Origin: Microcoleus sp. FACHB-1515
GTDB lineage: Bacteria; Cyanobacteriota; Cyanobacteriia; Elainellales; Elainellaceae
DNA: 64,000 bases
Assembly: GCF_014696105.1 (NCBI RefSeq)
Contig: NZ_JACJPO010000063.1
Location: 26,020-90,019 of the forward strand
Direction: 5' to 3'
Part shown: positions 19,766 through 27,218 of the stretch, piece after piece
Layout of the letters: each line of letters starts with the position of its first letter
How positions within the stretch are numbered: the stretch's first letter is position 1
Position numbers and translations under genes: made by a program
The notes under the pieces: model-generated
Database searches by the model: none
The model's input: the letters and a program-made list of their open reading frames with translations, nothing else
What the model was told of the DNA's origin: nothing

Positions 19766-19788
19766 ATAACAAATAAAACTTTTGTTAT
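19766..19788 (+). promoter_or_regulatory. inverted repeat in the 5' leader of the hli gene
   Basis: ATAACAAA (19766-19773) and TTTGTTAT (19781-19788) form a perfect 8-bp inverted repeat with a 7-base AT-rich spacer, about 30 bp upstream of the hli start codon. It may be an operator or a weak hairpin in the leader; I cannot tell which. Confidence 0.4.
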
Positions 19789-19817
19789 CCAACTTTGAGG
19801 ATTTGAGGAAAAAAACA

Positions 19818-20042
19818 ATGCAAACTCAAGAAAAGCGCTCTAGCACCGATCTACCTCCTGTTGCTTCTGAATACAATGGCGTCGATCGCAATGCCTTTTT
19901 GTTCGGATGGACTCCCCAAGCTGAACTGTGGAATGGCCGTCTAGCCATGATCGGTTTCACTGCCTATCTGCTTTGGGATTTGGCTGGTTACAGCGTCCTG
20001 CGTGACGTGCTGCATCTAGTTTCCTATGCAGTTGGCCGCTAA
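19818..20042 (+). CDS. high-light-inducible protein (Hlip / small CAB-like protein)
   Basis: 74 aa from the ATG at 19818, ten bases after a GAGG ribosome-binding site; an in-frame ATG at 19782 lacks one. The single transmembrane helix carries the chlorophyll-binding LHC motif (AELWNGRLAMIGFTAYLLWD, with E, N-G-R and A-M-x-G). Such one-helix proteins sit in the thylakoid membrane, bind chlorophyll and carotenoid, and protect pigment-binding complexes under high light. The N-terminus is hydrophilic and faces the cytoplasm. A strong terminator follows, so it is monocistronic. Confidence 0.95.
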   Translation: MQTQEKRSSTDLPPVASEYNGVDRNAFLFGWTPQAELWNGRLAMIGFTAYLLWDLAGYSVLRDVLHLVSYAVGR

Positions 20043-20057
20043 TCCTTTCGCCTTTTG

Positions 20058-20101
20058 AAAAATGCTTCCCTGGGTAGGATGTACCGAGGGAAGCATTTTT
20101 A
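20058..20101 (+). terminator. rho-independent terminator of the hli gene
   Basis: AAAATGCTTCCCT pairs with AGGGAAGCATTTT around a short loop that contains a further GTA/TAC pairing, and the 3' arm ends in five T. It lies 16 bp after the hli stop codon. The arms begin and end in A and T runs, so it could work in both directions. Confidence 0.9.
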
Positions 20102-20169
20102 TACGCTGACAATTAAATCAGTAGCAATGCTGTTGGTATTTACGCTGCAATTTTATTTGAGGAAAAAAG

Positions 20170-20364
20170 ATGGCGTTGAAGCTAACGGTTCCTAGTATGA
20201 CGAGCGAAGATGTGGCAAAGTCGATCGTGGAAACGATTAAAACCACTGAACCCGATGCCAAAGTGGATGTGGATTTGGATGCAAAAACGATCACGATCGA
20301 ATCTGCTGCATCCGAGGAAACCATGAAACAGTTGATCACAGCGACGGGACATTCGATCGAGTAA
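20170..20364 (+). CDS. HMA-fold (heavy-metal-associated) protein lacking the CxxC motif
   Basis: 64 aa with the ferredoxin-like beta-alpha-beta-beta-alpha-beta pattern of metallochaperones (LKLTVPSMTSEDVAKSIVET...DAKVDVDLDAKTITIES...MKQLITATGHSIE). Where Atx1-like proteins have MxCxxC, this reads MTSEDV, so both metal-binding cysteines are gone. Metal delivery by the usual mechanism is therefore unlikely; it may have kept the fold for protein contact. The ribosome-binding site is GAGG with an A-rich spacer. A terminator follows immediately, so it is a single-gene unit. Confidence 0.8.
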   Translation: MALKLTVPSMTSEDVAKSIVETIKTTEPDAKVDVDLDAKTITIESAASEETMKQLITATGHSIE

Positions 20365-20389
20365 TTTTCACCTTTCAATTGAATTTAAG

Positions 20390-20424
20390 AGCAGCCTTGC
20401 AAAGTTATCAGGGCTGCTTTTTTT
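20390..20424 (+). terminator. rho-independent terminator after the HMA-like gene
   Basis: AGCAGCC and GGCTGCT form the stem around a 15-base loop, followed by a run of seven T. It lies 25 bp downstream of the stop codon. Confidence 0.9.
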
Positions 20425-20584
20425 AATGGCAATAGATTTCTAGCGGATGGAAGGGGCGATCGAGCCTCACCAAATCTTCATTTTAGCTAGACAACATTTA
20501 CGAGAAAAAACGGATACTTCAAGCAGATAGTTTTGGGTATTTTCGGATCAAACCACAACATCTGAAAATCGCTTGAGAGCTTTT

Positions 20585-22405
20585 ATGTCTTATTCACGCG
20601 CTTTGCAAATCGTGCTTTCAATGACTCAGAACTGGCTGAACCTCCTTGTTGAAAACCCAAATTTTTTTAGTGTATTTACACAGGCGTTTGGCAACGGAAT
20701 CGATCGCGCTGAAGTCGAGGCGATCGTGTGGCGATGGCGAATTGGTGATTTGAGTGATTGGCCTGAGATTAAAGTTTTGACTGAAAATCCCTTTGAACGG
20801 GCAAGCGGCGGGTACGTCGAAAGCACCAACACAATCTATCTCCATCTGCCCAAAGAAGCTTATGAAGATCCCTGGACTCATACAATTGCAACTGACGAAG
20901 TTCTTTTAGAAGCGGTTGGTCATTTTCTTGATGCCCAATTAAATGCCACTGATTCTCCCGGTGATGAGGGTGCAATCTTTTCTGCGCTTATGCGAGGGGA
21001 AGTCTTAAGTGAAAGGCGACAGCAGCAACTAAGGGCAGAAGACAGCAGATTGACCCTCGTGCTTGATGGTCAACCTGTTTCAATCGAGCAAGCGAATCTT
21101 GAAGGGCGCGATGATGCTGACGATAAGCTCATCGGCTCTATTACTGCTGATTATCTGCGAGGTTACGCAGGTAATGATCGCATTTCCTCTCAGGAAGGTA
21201 ATGACATTATCGATGGAGGTGAGGGGGACGATCTCCTTGTTGGTCATGCCGGAGACGATACTCTTTTCGGAGGCGACGGAATTGATGAAATTCATGGTGG
21301 CGATGGAAATGACACGATCGATGCTGGAGCGGGTGATGAGAAGTGGATTCTAGGTGGCAAGGGCAACGACACCATTTACACAGGCGACGGAGATGATGTT
21401 GGTATGGGCGAAGCCGGAGATGACGTCATATTTGGTGGAAATGGTTGGGATACCCTCTTTGGTGGTGATGGTGATGACACTCTTTACGGCGGCGACGGTT
21501 ATGACGTTCTCTACAGTGAAGCAGGAAATGACACTTTGATTGGAGGATCTGGAAGAAATAATCTTATTGGAGGAGAAGGAAACGACACCTATATAATCGG
21601 TGACTCTAACGAGAGCAGCGTTATTATTTTCGATGCTGCTGGTACTGATACTCTACAGTTCGCAAATGTTTCTCCGGTTCCAAGACTCCTTGCTCCTGGT
21701 GTGATGGGGTTCTACCGCTCTGCTGAATCTTTGGTAATAGACTCCAATCAAAATGGCGAGGCAGATGGCGATGTTGTATGGATTACTCGCTTTTTTGCTG
21801 ACTCAATTACCAATTCTCCTGGTGTTGGTTTTATTGAAACCATTGGCGATTTTTCTGGTACTGATATTCTCAAACTCAACTTCTCTAGAATTGTTCTTGG
21901 AGGTGACAAAGACGATGCTCTCTCTGGAAAAGCAACCAATGACACGCTAATCGGTGGAGCGGGAGACGATCGCCTCAATGGTGGAGGCGGAAACGACACA
22001 ATTAGCGGTGGAACAGAAGCAGATCTGATTGTTGGCGGCACAGGAGCCGATTTGCTGACAGGTGGAGAAGGCGCAGATGATTTTCAGTTTGGTGATGTTT
22101 CTCGTAGCAGAACGAGATCGACCGGACGGATGAGCATCGATCGCATCACTGATTTTGAGCGTGGCGAAGACTCGATCGTATTGAGCAGATCCGCTTTTGG
22201 CAATGTGAAGCGATCGGATTTCAAGCGGGTGAACACGATCGCGCAGGCGCGAAACAGCACTGCCGAAATCACCTACATTCGGAAAACAGGCGCACTGTTT
22301 TACAACCAAAATGGAGCCGCAAAAGGATTTGGATCGGGTGGTCAGTTTGCCGATCTAACGGATGGATTGCGGCTGACGACGAGTGATTTTTCGATCGCTC
22401 GATAA
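20585..22405 (+). CDS. RTX-type calcium-binding protein with an N-terminal peptidase-like region
   Basis: 606 aa from the ATG at 20585. The N-terminal 160 residues include YVESTNTIYLHLPKEA, EVLLEAVGHFLDAQLNATD and GDEGAIFSALMRG, which I recognise as a region found in cyanobacterial RTX proteins; it resembles a zinc-peptidase helix but VGHFLD lacks the catalytic Glu of HExxH. RTX nonapeptides occupy about 175-340 (GGDGIDEIHGGDGNDTIDAG and others) and about 440-500, followed by the C-terminal module SIDRITDFERGEDSIVLSRS and FYNQNGAAKGFGSGGQFADL typical of type I secreted proteins. Probably exported to the surface, folding when it binds calcium. No export genes are nearby. Confidence 0.88.
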   Translation: MSYSRALQIVLSMTQNWLNLLVENPNFFSVFTQAFGNGIDRAEVEAIVWRWRIGDLSDWPEIKVLTENPFERASGGYVESTNTIYLHLPKEAYEDPWTHTIATDEVLLEAVGHFLDAQLNATDSPGDEGAIFSALMRGEVLSERRQQQLRAEDSRLTLVLDGQPVSIEQANLEGRDDADDKLIGSITADYLRGYAGNDRISSQEGNDIIDGGEGDDLLVGHAGDDTLFGGDGIDEIHGGDGNDTIDAGAGDEKWILGGKGNDTIYTGDGDDVGMGEAGDDVIFGGNGWDTLFGGDGDDTLYGGDGYDVLYSEAGNDTLIGGSGRNNLIGGEGNDTYIIGDSNESSVIIFDAAGTDTLQFANVSPVPRLLAPGVMGFYRSAESLVIDSNQNGEADGDVVWITRFFADSITNSPGVGFIETIGDFSGTDILKLNFSRIVLGGDKDDALSGKATNDTLIGGAGDDRLNGGGGNDTISGGTEADLIVGGTGADLLTGGEGADDFQFGDVSRSRTRSTGRMSIDRITDFERGEDSIVLSRSAFGNVKRSDFKRVNTIAQARNSTAEITYIRKTGALFYNQNGAAKGFGSGGQFADLTDGLRLTTSDFSIAR

Positions 22406-22469
22406 AGTTCAATGTTGTTAGAAGCAGCGCGATCGATCTGCGAAAAATCGATCGCACTGTTGATTAGTT

Positions 22470-22856
22470 TTAGGGATTGCGATCGCGTCGCGCTCCCGGA
22501 ACGGTATCGAGCGGAATGCGTTTAGTCAGAAGCCGCATGAACTCACCAGGATTCGGCGTTGGCAGCAACCGACTCCACTCGTTGAACTGCACAATTCCCG
22601 CTTGGTGCAGCCGATGCACGAAGATGTTCACCACTGTTCGCGACCCCACTGCCAGCACCCGCAGCACTTCCGGGTCATCGACGGGCGGCAAAAACTCGGC
22701 TCTTGGTGGCGGCGCGTGCCTGTGTTGCATGGACTTGATGCTGGGGTTGGGCAGGCTGATGAACGACACGTCCTCATCCAACGTTTCATCCTCCAAGTCT
22801 TCATCGTCCATGCAGTCTTCATCGTTCATGCAGGTTTGCGGCATGAATTCTGGCAT
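22470..22856 (-). CDS. small acidic protein of unknown function
   Basis: 128 aa from the ATG at 22856, chosen because GGAG lies eight bases upstream; a longer frame to 22937 would run through a hairpin. The first 40 residues are very acidic with Met/Cys (CMNDEDCMDDEDLEDET). The rest is a compact, basic and hydrophobic region (PPVDDPEVLRVLAVGSRTVV, HRLHQAGIVQFNEWSRLLPT). No membrane helix or known motif is visible. The two halves suggest a disordered acidic tail joined to a small folded domain, perhaps for protein contact. I do not recognise the family. Confidence 0.65.
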   Translation of the reverse strand: MPEFMPQTCMNDEDCMDDEDLEDETLDEDVSFISLPNPSIKSMQHRHAPPPRAEFLPPVDDPEVLRVLAVGSRTVVNIFVHRLHQAGIVQFNEWSRLLPTPNPGEFMRLLTKRIPLDTVPGARRDRNP

Positions 22857-23306
22857 GATTGTTGCTCCTATTTTTGTGTATGGGAAAGAAGCAGAGAACC
22901 AGTCAAACATGACTGGATTCTCTGCACCACACCTCACACACGAAGCCGCCTCACTGAAAACAGCAAGAGCGGCTAGCGGAGTACAATCAGGCTAGCCTTC
23001 AAGCTGGAGTGATCAGTTTTGAGGGTTAGTCCTTCGGGGGTGCTGGATACACTTTCCCGAAGGACGTGGTTCTAGCCTCGTGAGCTAAGAGTGATGCTTG
23101 AGCCTACAACGGCTAGAAAAATTTTGCAAGAGGGTGAGTTGATCAATTTGAATGCTGTTGCGATCGCCGCTCAATTGCAACTCAAAAATAGCAATGCGAT
23201 CGACAATTTTTAATGCGATCGATCGATTTGTTTCAATGGGATAATCGATGCACGAAATGAATTTCTGGCGCATTGTTCAGATGAAAATTCACTCAGTTGC
23301 AATTTG
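22857..23306. other. structured intergenic region with several hairpins
   Basis: 450 bp between two divergent genes. Hairpin 1 (22891-22925): GCAGAGAA-CCAGTCA pairs with TGACTGG-TTCTCTGC around AACA, very stable, 35 bp upstream of the small acidic gene. Hairpin 2: GTCCTTCGGG (23029-23038) pairs with CCCGAAGGAC (23056-23065) over a 17-base loop. GGCTAGC occurs at 22971 and 22990. On the minus strand this could be a structured leader or an RNA; there is no T tract after hairpin 2. Confidence 0.55.
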
Positions 23307-24167
23307 ATGATTCACATTCGTCCGACGACAACGGCTGACATTGAAGCTTGCGGTCAAATTATTTTTGATGCGTTTCAAGATTTTGCCGATCGCTACGGCT
23401 TTCCCTCGGAATTTCCCACCCTGAAATTTTCGATCGACGTTGCCAAATTTGGCATTCAAGACCCACAGGTTTACAGCATCGTGGCAGTGGAGGGCGATCA
23501 AATTGTCGGCGTCAATTTTCTCGACGCCTGCAATCCGATCTACAGCGTGGGGCCGATCGCCGTCGCGCCCGATTGTCAAAAGCGCGGCATTGGGCGACTG
23601 CTGATGGAGGCGGTTTTGGAGCGCGGCAAAGGTGCGATCGGGATTCGGCTGACGCAAGATACCGTCAACGCGGCCACGCTGTCTCTCTATCCCGCTGTCG
23701 GATTTGACATTCAAGAACTGCTGGTTTTAGTAACGGGCAAGCCCAAAAGTCCGCCGACTGCCGAAATCGAAGTGCGCGACTTGACGCTGGACGATCTCGC
23801 AGCCTGTGGCGAACTGTGTCAGCAAATCTATGGATTCGATCGCACCGGGGAACTGAAGCGCGGCATTGCATTGGGCTTTTTCAAACCGATCGTCGCCCTG
23901 CGAAACAACCGCATCACCGCCTACGCCACGACGTTTGAACTGTGGGGGCACGGCGTCGCCCAAACCGAAATCGACATGCAGGCACTCCTTTTGGCAGCAG
24001 GCGATCGCAGCCCGAATCCGCTGACGTTCATTTTGCCGACTGTGCCCGGAAGCTGGTATCGCTGGTGTTTGCAAGAAGGCTTTCGCGTGATCAAGCCTGT
24101 GACGCTGATGTCGATCGGAGTTTATCATCGGCCTCGCGGCGTTTATTTTCCTTCAGCGGCTTATTAG
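23307..24167 (+). CDS. GNAT-family N-acetyltransferase, two-domain
   Basis: 286 aa from the ATG at 23307; a TTG one codon upstream is less likely. The N-terminal GNAT domain (about 1-135) has the acetyl-CoA loop in VAPDCQKRGIGRLLMEAVLE (QxxGxG/A type) and ends with the TLSLYPAVGFDIQ strand. The C-terminal half (about 150-285) is a second, degenerate GNAT-like domain, seen in several cyanobacterial and plant enzymes. It should transfer an acetyl group to an amine, but no substrate can be deduced. It is a single gene, followed by a palindromic repeat. Confidence 0.85.
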   Translation: MIHIRPTTTADIEACGQIIFDAFQDFADRYGFPSEFPTLKFSIDVAKFGIQDPQVYSIVAVEGDQIVGVNFLDACNPIYSVGPIAVAPDCQKRGIGRLLMEAVLERGKGAIGIRLTQDTVNAATLSLYPAVGFDIQELLVLVTGKPKSPPTAEIEVRDLTLDDLAACGELCQQIYGFDRTGELKRGIALGFFKPIVALRNNRITAYATTFELWGHGVAQTEIDMQALLLAAGDRSPNPLTFILPTVPGSWYRWCLQEGFRVIKPVTLMSIGVYHRPRGVYFPSAAY

Positions 24168-24217
24168 GTGTCGGGGGCGTGTTTGCAAAGCGCTAGCAGA
24201 AGCGGAAAGTCTAGGGT

Positions 24218-24302
24218 CGATCCCCCTAAATCCCCCTTGAGAACCCGGACTTTGAGCGGTGGTTCGACTCCCTCCTTGCTAAGGAGGGCTGGGGAGGATC
24301 GA
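24218..24302. repeat. MITE-like palindromic element (CCCCCTAAATCCCCC type)
   Basis: The ends CGATCCCCCTAAATCCCCCTT and AAGGAGGGCTGGGGAGGATCG are imperfect inverted repeats of about 21 bp. Inside is a perfect hairpin, CCCTCCTT and AAGGAGGG around three bases (24270-24288). Elements containing CCCCCTAAATCCCCC are scattered in many filamentous cyanobacteria. A related half-copy lies at 58396-58426. Confidence 0.65.
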
Positions 24303-24325
24303 TGGCTGTTAATACACCCTAGAAG

Positions 24326-24766
24326 TTAGGACGATCGCGCGATCGCAGTCGGTGCGCCGAAGATGGGACTGGGATCAAGTCCGGTGATCTGCTGAAATTG
24401 GGCGGGGGTGATTGTGCTAGCGATCGATCCGGCGTCCCAACCTTTGAGTTTGTCGTGAACCTGCTTGAGAAAAGCCAAGCCGCGCACAAGCGGAACGGCT
24501 GCCCAGCCATCGACCAAAGTTTCAACGAGGGCAAGCTCGATCAGGGGCAGCGGATAGCTGTGCAGCAGCGCATCGAGACAGGGAACAAACTGCACCTCGT
24601 CCTGTCCGGCAAGCTGGTAGCTGCTGACGATGTGCTTCACACGCTGTCGATCGATTTGTTCGCGAATGCTCATGAACGGCTTCAGCCCTAAATGTGGCGT
24701 TGAGATTTCTACGATTAAAGCATCAATTGATTGCTGTGCTTTTTCAAATTTGGAGCAGTTAAGCAT
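24326..24766 (-). CDS. conserved-looking hypothetical protein coupled to P450
   Basis: 146 aa, helix-rich, with QRVKHIVSSYQLAGQDEVQF, LLHSYPLPLIELALVETLVD and GWAAVPLVRGLAFLKQVHDK. No known catalytic motif or membrane span. Its ATG at 24766 overlaps the P450 stop codon by eight bases, so translation is probably coupled and the two products may act together. An in-frame ATG at 24673 (MSIREQIDRQRV) is an alternative start. I do not recognise the family; the PLPLIELALVETLVDGW block looks evolutionarily constrained. Confidence 0.75.
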   Translation of the reverse strand: MLNCSKFEKAQQSIDALIVEISTPHLGLKPFMSIREQIDRQRVKHIVSSYQLAGQDEVQFVPCLDALLHSYPLPLIELALVETLVDGWAAVPLVRGLAFLKQVHDKLKGWDAGSIASTITPAQFQQITGLDPSPIFGAPTAIARSS

Positions 24767-26162
24767 TCGTTACAGCCCGATCGCGCCGTTTTGAGGGTTC
24801 AGACCGCAATTCGATCGCTTTTAAGCGCAAATGGCGAGACGGCGCGATCGTCAAACCGCGCCGCACAGGTTCGATCGGGCGATCGCTTGCCAGCGCAAAA
24901 CGGCGATCGCGCAGCAGCGTTGCTAACACTAACTTCATTTCATAAAGGGCAAACGCCAAGCCGATGCAGCGGCGATCGCCACCGCCAAACGGCAAGAATT
25001 CATAAGGTGAAAATTGACGTTCCAAAAAGCGATCGGGGCGAAACTGTTTCGGATTGGCGAACACCGATTTGCGCTGGTGAGCAAGATAGATGGAGGGAAT
25101 GATCACCGTGCCGACGGGCAAATCGTAACCGTCGATCGTCATGGGCTGCTTGACCACGCGCGGAAACGCATTGATGGCGATCGGATAGAGCCGCAGCGTT
25201 TCCTGACAAACCGCATTCAGGTAGGGCAGTCGGGCGATGGCGGCGGGTTCAGCTTCGGCTGGCAGCGCATTGAGTTCAGCTAACAGCTTGGTTTGCACGT
25301 CGGGCAATTTGTGAATCCAGCAGAGCGCCCAAGCGATCGCGGAAGCCGTCGTTTCGTGTCCGGCAAACAGCAGCGTCAGCAGTTCATCGCGAATTTCGCG
25401 ATCGCTCATCGGCTGACCTTCGCCATCTTTGGCGGCAAGCAGCAGCGAGAGAATATCTTCGCGATCGGCAGATTGCGATCGACGAGTCTGTTCCAGCAGC
25501 GCTTTGCGATCGGCAATTTCGGCATAGAGGAGGCGATCGATCTGAGCGCGGCGGCGCAAAAATTTTCCCCAGGGACTCCACGCGCCCCAGTCCTGCTGCA
25601 ACTTGGGATAGAACAGCAAAAACGAACTGAGGGGCGAATTAAATGTTTCGAGCAAATCGCTGAGCAGTTGCCGCAGTTGCTCAAATCGTTCTCCTTCGTG
25701 CAGGCCAAATACAGCGGTGAGAATCACCCGCAGCGAAATTTCTTGAACCGCAGGCCGCACGGCAAACGCTTGATTTAGCTCGTACTGCTGCATCACCTGC
25801 CGCGTCAGGTCGATCATCAGTTGCCCGTAGGCTCGCATTCGATCGCCATGAAACGGCGGCATCAAAAGCTGTCGCTGTCGCTGATGCGGTTCACCGCCCA
25901 GCAAAATCAGCGAAAATTCACCCAGCAGCGGCAGCAACACGCGATTGCTCTCGGACGAATCAAGCTGGTTCGCTCCTGCGGTAAAAATCGTTTGCAGCGC
26001 AGTCGGACTGCTGAAGTAGATCAGCGGCGGCTCCTGCTTGCCCAACGCGCGAAAGCAATCGCCAAACTGCTGCGATCGCGCATCCAGCACATCGATCGGG
26101 CGCAAAATCCAGTTGATCGTTTGCAGAAAAGCTGGCGTCGAGGAACCGTTAGGAAGCCGCAT
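24759..26162 (-). CDS. cytochrome P450, CYP110-like
   Basis: 467 aa, usual length for a soluble bacterial P450. It has the I-helix oxygen-binding motif AGHETT (about 266), the K-helix ExxR in QETLRLYP, the meander FRPDRFLE, and the haem loop FLPFGGGDRRCIGLAFALYE with its ligand Cys near 400. The sequence style (N-terminal PNGSSTPAFLQTINWILRPI, FFAGHETTAS-type I helix) matches the cyanobacterial CYP110 family, whose members oxidise fatty acids, alkanes or terpenes; the substrate here is unknown. A downstream gene overlaps by eight bases. No ferredoxin or reductase lies nearby. Confidence 0.95.
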   Translation of the reverse strand: MRLPNGSSTPAFLQTINWILRPIDVLDARSQQFGDCFRALGKQEPPLIYFSSPTALQTIFTAGANQLDSSESNRVLLPLLGEFSLILLGGEPHQRQRQLLMPPFHGDRMRAYGQLMIDLTRQVMQQYELNQAFAVRPAVQEISLRVILTAVFGLHEGERFEQLRQLLSDLLETFNSPLSSFLLFYPKLQQDWGAWSPWGKFLRRRAQIDRLLYAEIADRKALLEQTRRSQSADREDILSLLLAAKDGEGQPMSDREIRDELLTLLFAGHETTASAIAWALCWIHKLPDVQTKLLAELNALPAEAEPAAIARLPYLNAVCQETLRLYPIAINAFPRVVKQPMTIDGYDLPVGTVIIPSIYLAHQRKSVFANPKQFRPDRFLERQFSPYEFLPFGGGDRRCIGLAFALYEMKLVLATLLRDRRFALASDRPIEPVRRGLTIAPSRHLRLKAIELRSEPSKRRDRAVTNA

Positions 26163-26273
26163 CGCGTTTATCCGGTGGAGAGCAGATTTCTATTATCGCA
26201 AATAGGTTTTGGGGTGAAGGGACACGAGATCTCGCGTCTTTACTGGGTGAGGGGTGAGCCGACACCCGACACC

Positions 26274-27071
26274 TTAGTCTGGCGGCAATTGCACGCTGAA
26301 GCTGCCGTCGGGCTGCGGCACGATTTGGCCGCCAAGCTGCTGAATGCGATCGATCGCGGTTTGGCGAGTGCGATCGTCCGGTGCACTGCCCAGCACAAGC
26401 ACCCATGCGCCAATTTGTGCCTGTCTGCTGTCGGGATTGCGATCGAGCGTTTGCGCGGTTTGTTCTGAAAGGCGGGCGACGTTTTCGGCTTCTGGCAGGC
26501 CAGAGGCTCGCGCCCATTCTGCCGCTTTCAAAAACGACTGGCGGGCGGCTTGGGCATCACCGAGAAACAGCAGTTCATCGATCGCTTTGTTGCGCCAAAC
26601 GTAAAAAGAACCGGGGGGAATCGTCGGCGTCATCGACTGCAAGCCTTGGTTCATCAGCGCGATCGATCGCTCTGGCTGGGCAGCAAACAGCGCAGTGCTG
26701 CTCGACAAAAATGGATAGGTCTGCAAGAAGCGGGGATCGCGATCGATCACCACGTCAAAAAATTCGGGACTGAGGCGATAGTCAGTGGCAAGTCGAGCAG
26801 GCTGGTCGCCGAAATACTGCAAAAAACTTAAGAACGTCCAGTCTGCCACCAAATTGTCAAAGCCAAACGTCGGCGCTTTTTCTAACAGATTCAGCCGTGC
26901 AGTTTGAATAATTGTGTCGCGCTGAATTTGGGCGGGGTTGGGCGTTTCACTGGCCGCTTGAATCTGACGCAGCAGCGGCAATTGCAGCAGCACGATCGCC
27001 ACCACGCCCAAAACGACGAGTCCAACTGTGATGAAGGGCGCGATCGATCGCGCCTGCCGAGTCAAAGTCAT
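26274..27071 (-). CDS. membrane-anchored TPR-like protein of unknown function
   Basis: 265 aa from the ATG at 27071, which has AAGGAGAG upstream. A basic start (MTLTRQAR) precedes one transmembrane helix (APFITVGLVVLGVVAIVLLQ). The rest is hydrophilic and helix-rich, with repeated Ala-rich pairs such as ERSIALMNQGLQSM, DAQAARQSFLKAAEWARA and VARLSEQTAQTL that suggest TPR-like hairpins. The end (GGQIVPQPDGSFSVQLPPD) reads as a short beta hairpin. It is probably anchored in the plasma or thylakoid membrane with its main part outside the cytoplasm. It resembles conserved hypothetical proteins of cyanobacteria. Confidence 0.75.
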   Translation of the reverse strand: MTLTRQARSIAPFITVGLVVLGVVAIVLLQLPLLRQIQAASETPNPAQIQRDTIIQTARLNLLEKAPTFGFDNLVADWTFLSFLQYFGDQPARLATDYRLSPEFFDVVIDRDPRFLQTYPFLSSSTALFAAQPERSIALMNQGLQSMTPTIPPGSFYVWRNKAIDELLFLGDAQAARQSFLKAAEWARASGLPEAENVARLSEQTAQTLDRNPDSRQAQIGAWVLVLGSAPDDRTRQTAIDRIQQLGGQIVPQPDGSFSVQLPPD

Positions 27072-27218
27072 CCCCCCTCTCCTTCCCAATTGGACGACAA
27101 TTCAGTGATGATTCGATCGCTGCCTGGGTACTCTCTAGCATAATTGCCCCGTCCTCAATTTGAGGATGTCTCAACCTGCCAGCCGGGATGCTAGCAGATC
27201 GCTTTTGGAAAGGAAATG

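Noticed and set aside
23020..23080. Rho-independent terminator
   Set aside because: The 10-bp hairpin has no T tract on either strand and stands in the middle of a divergent spacer.
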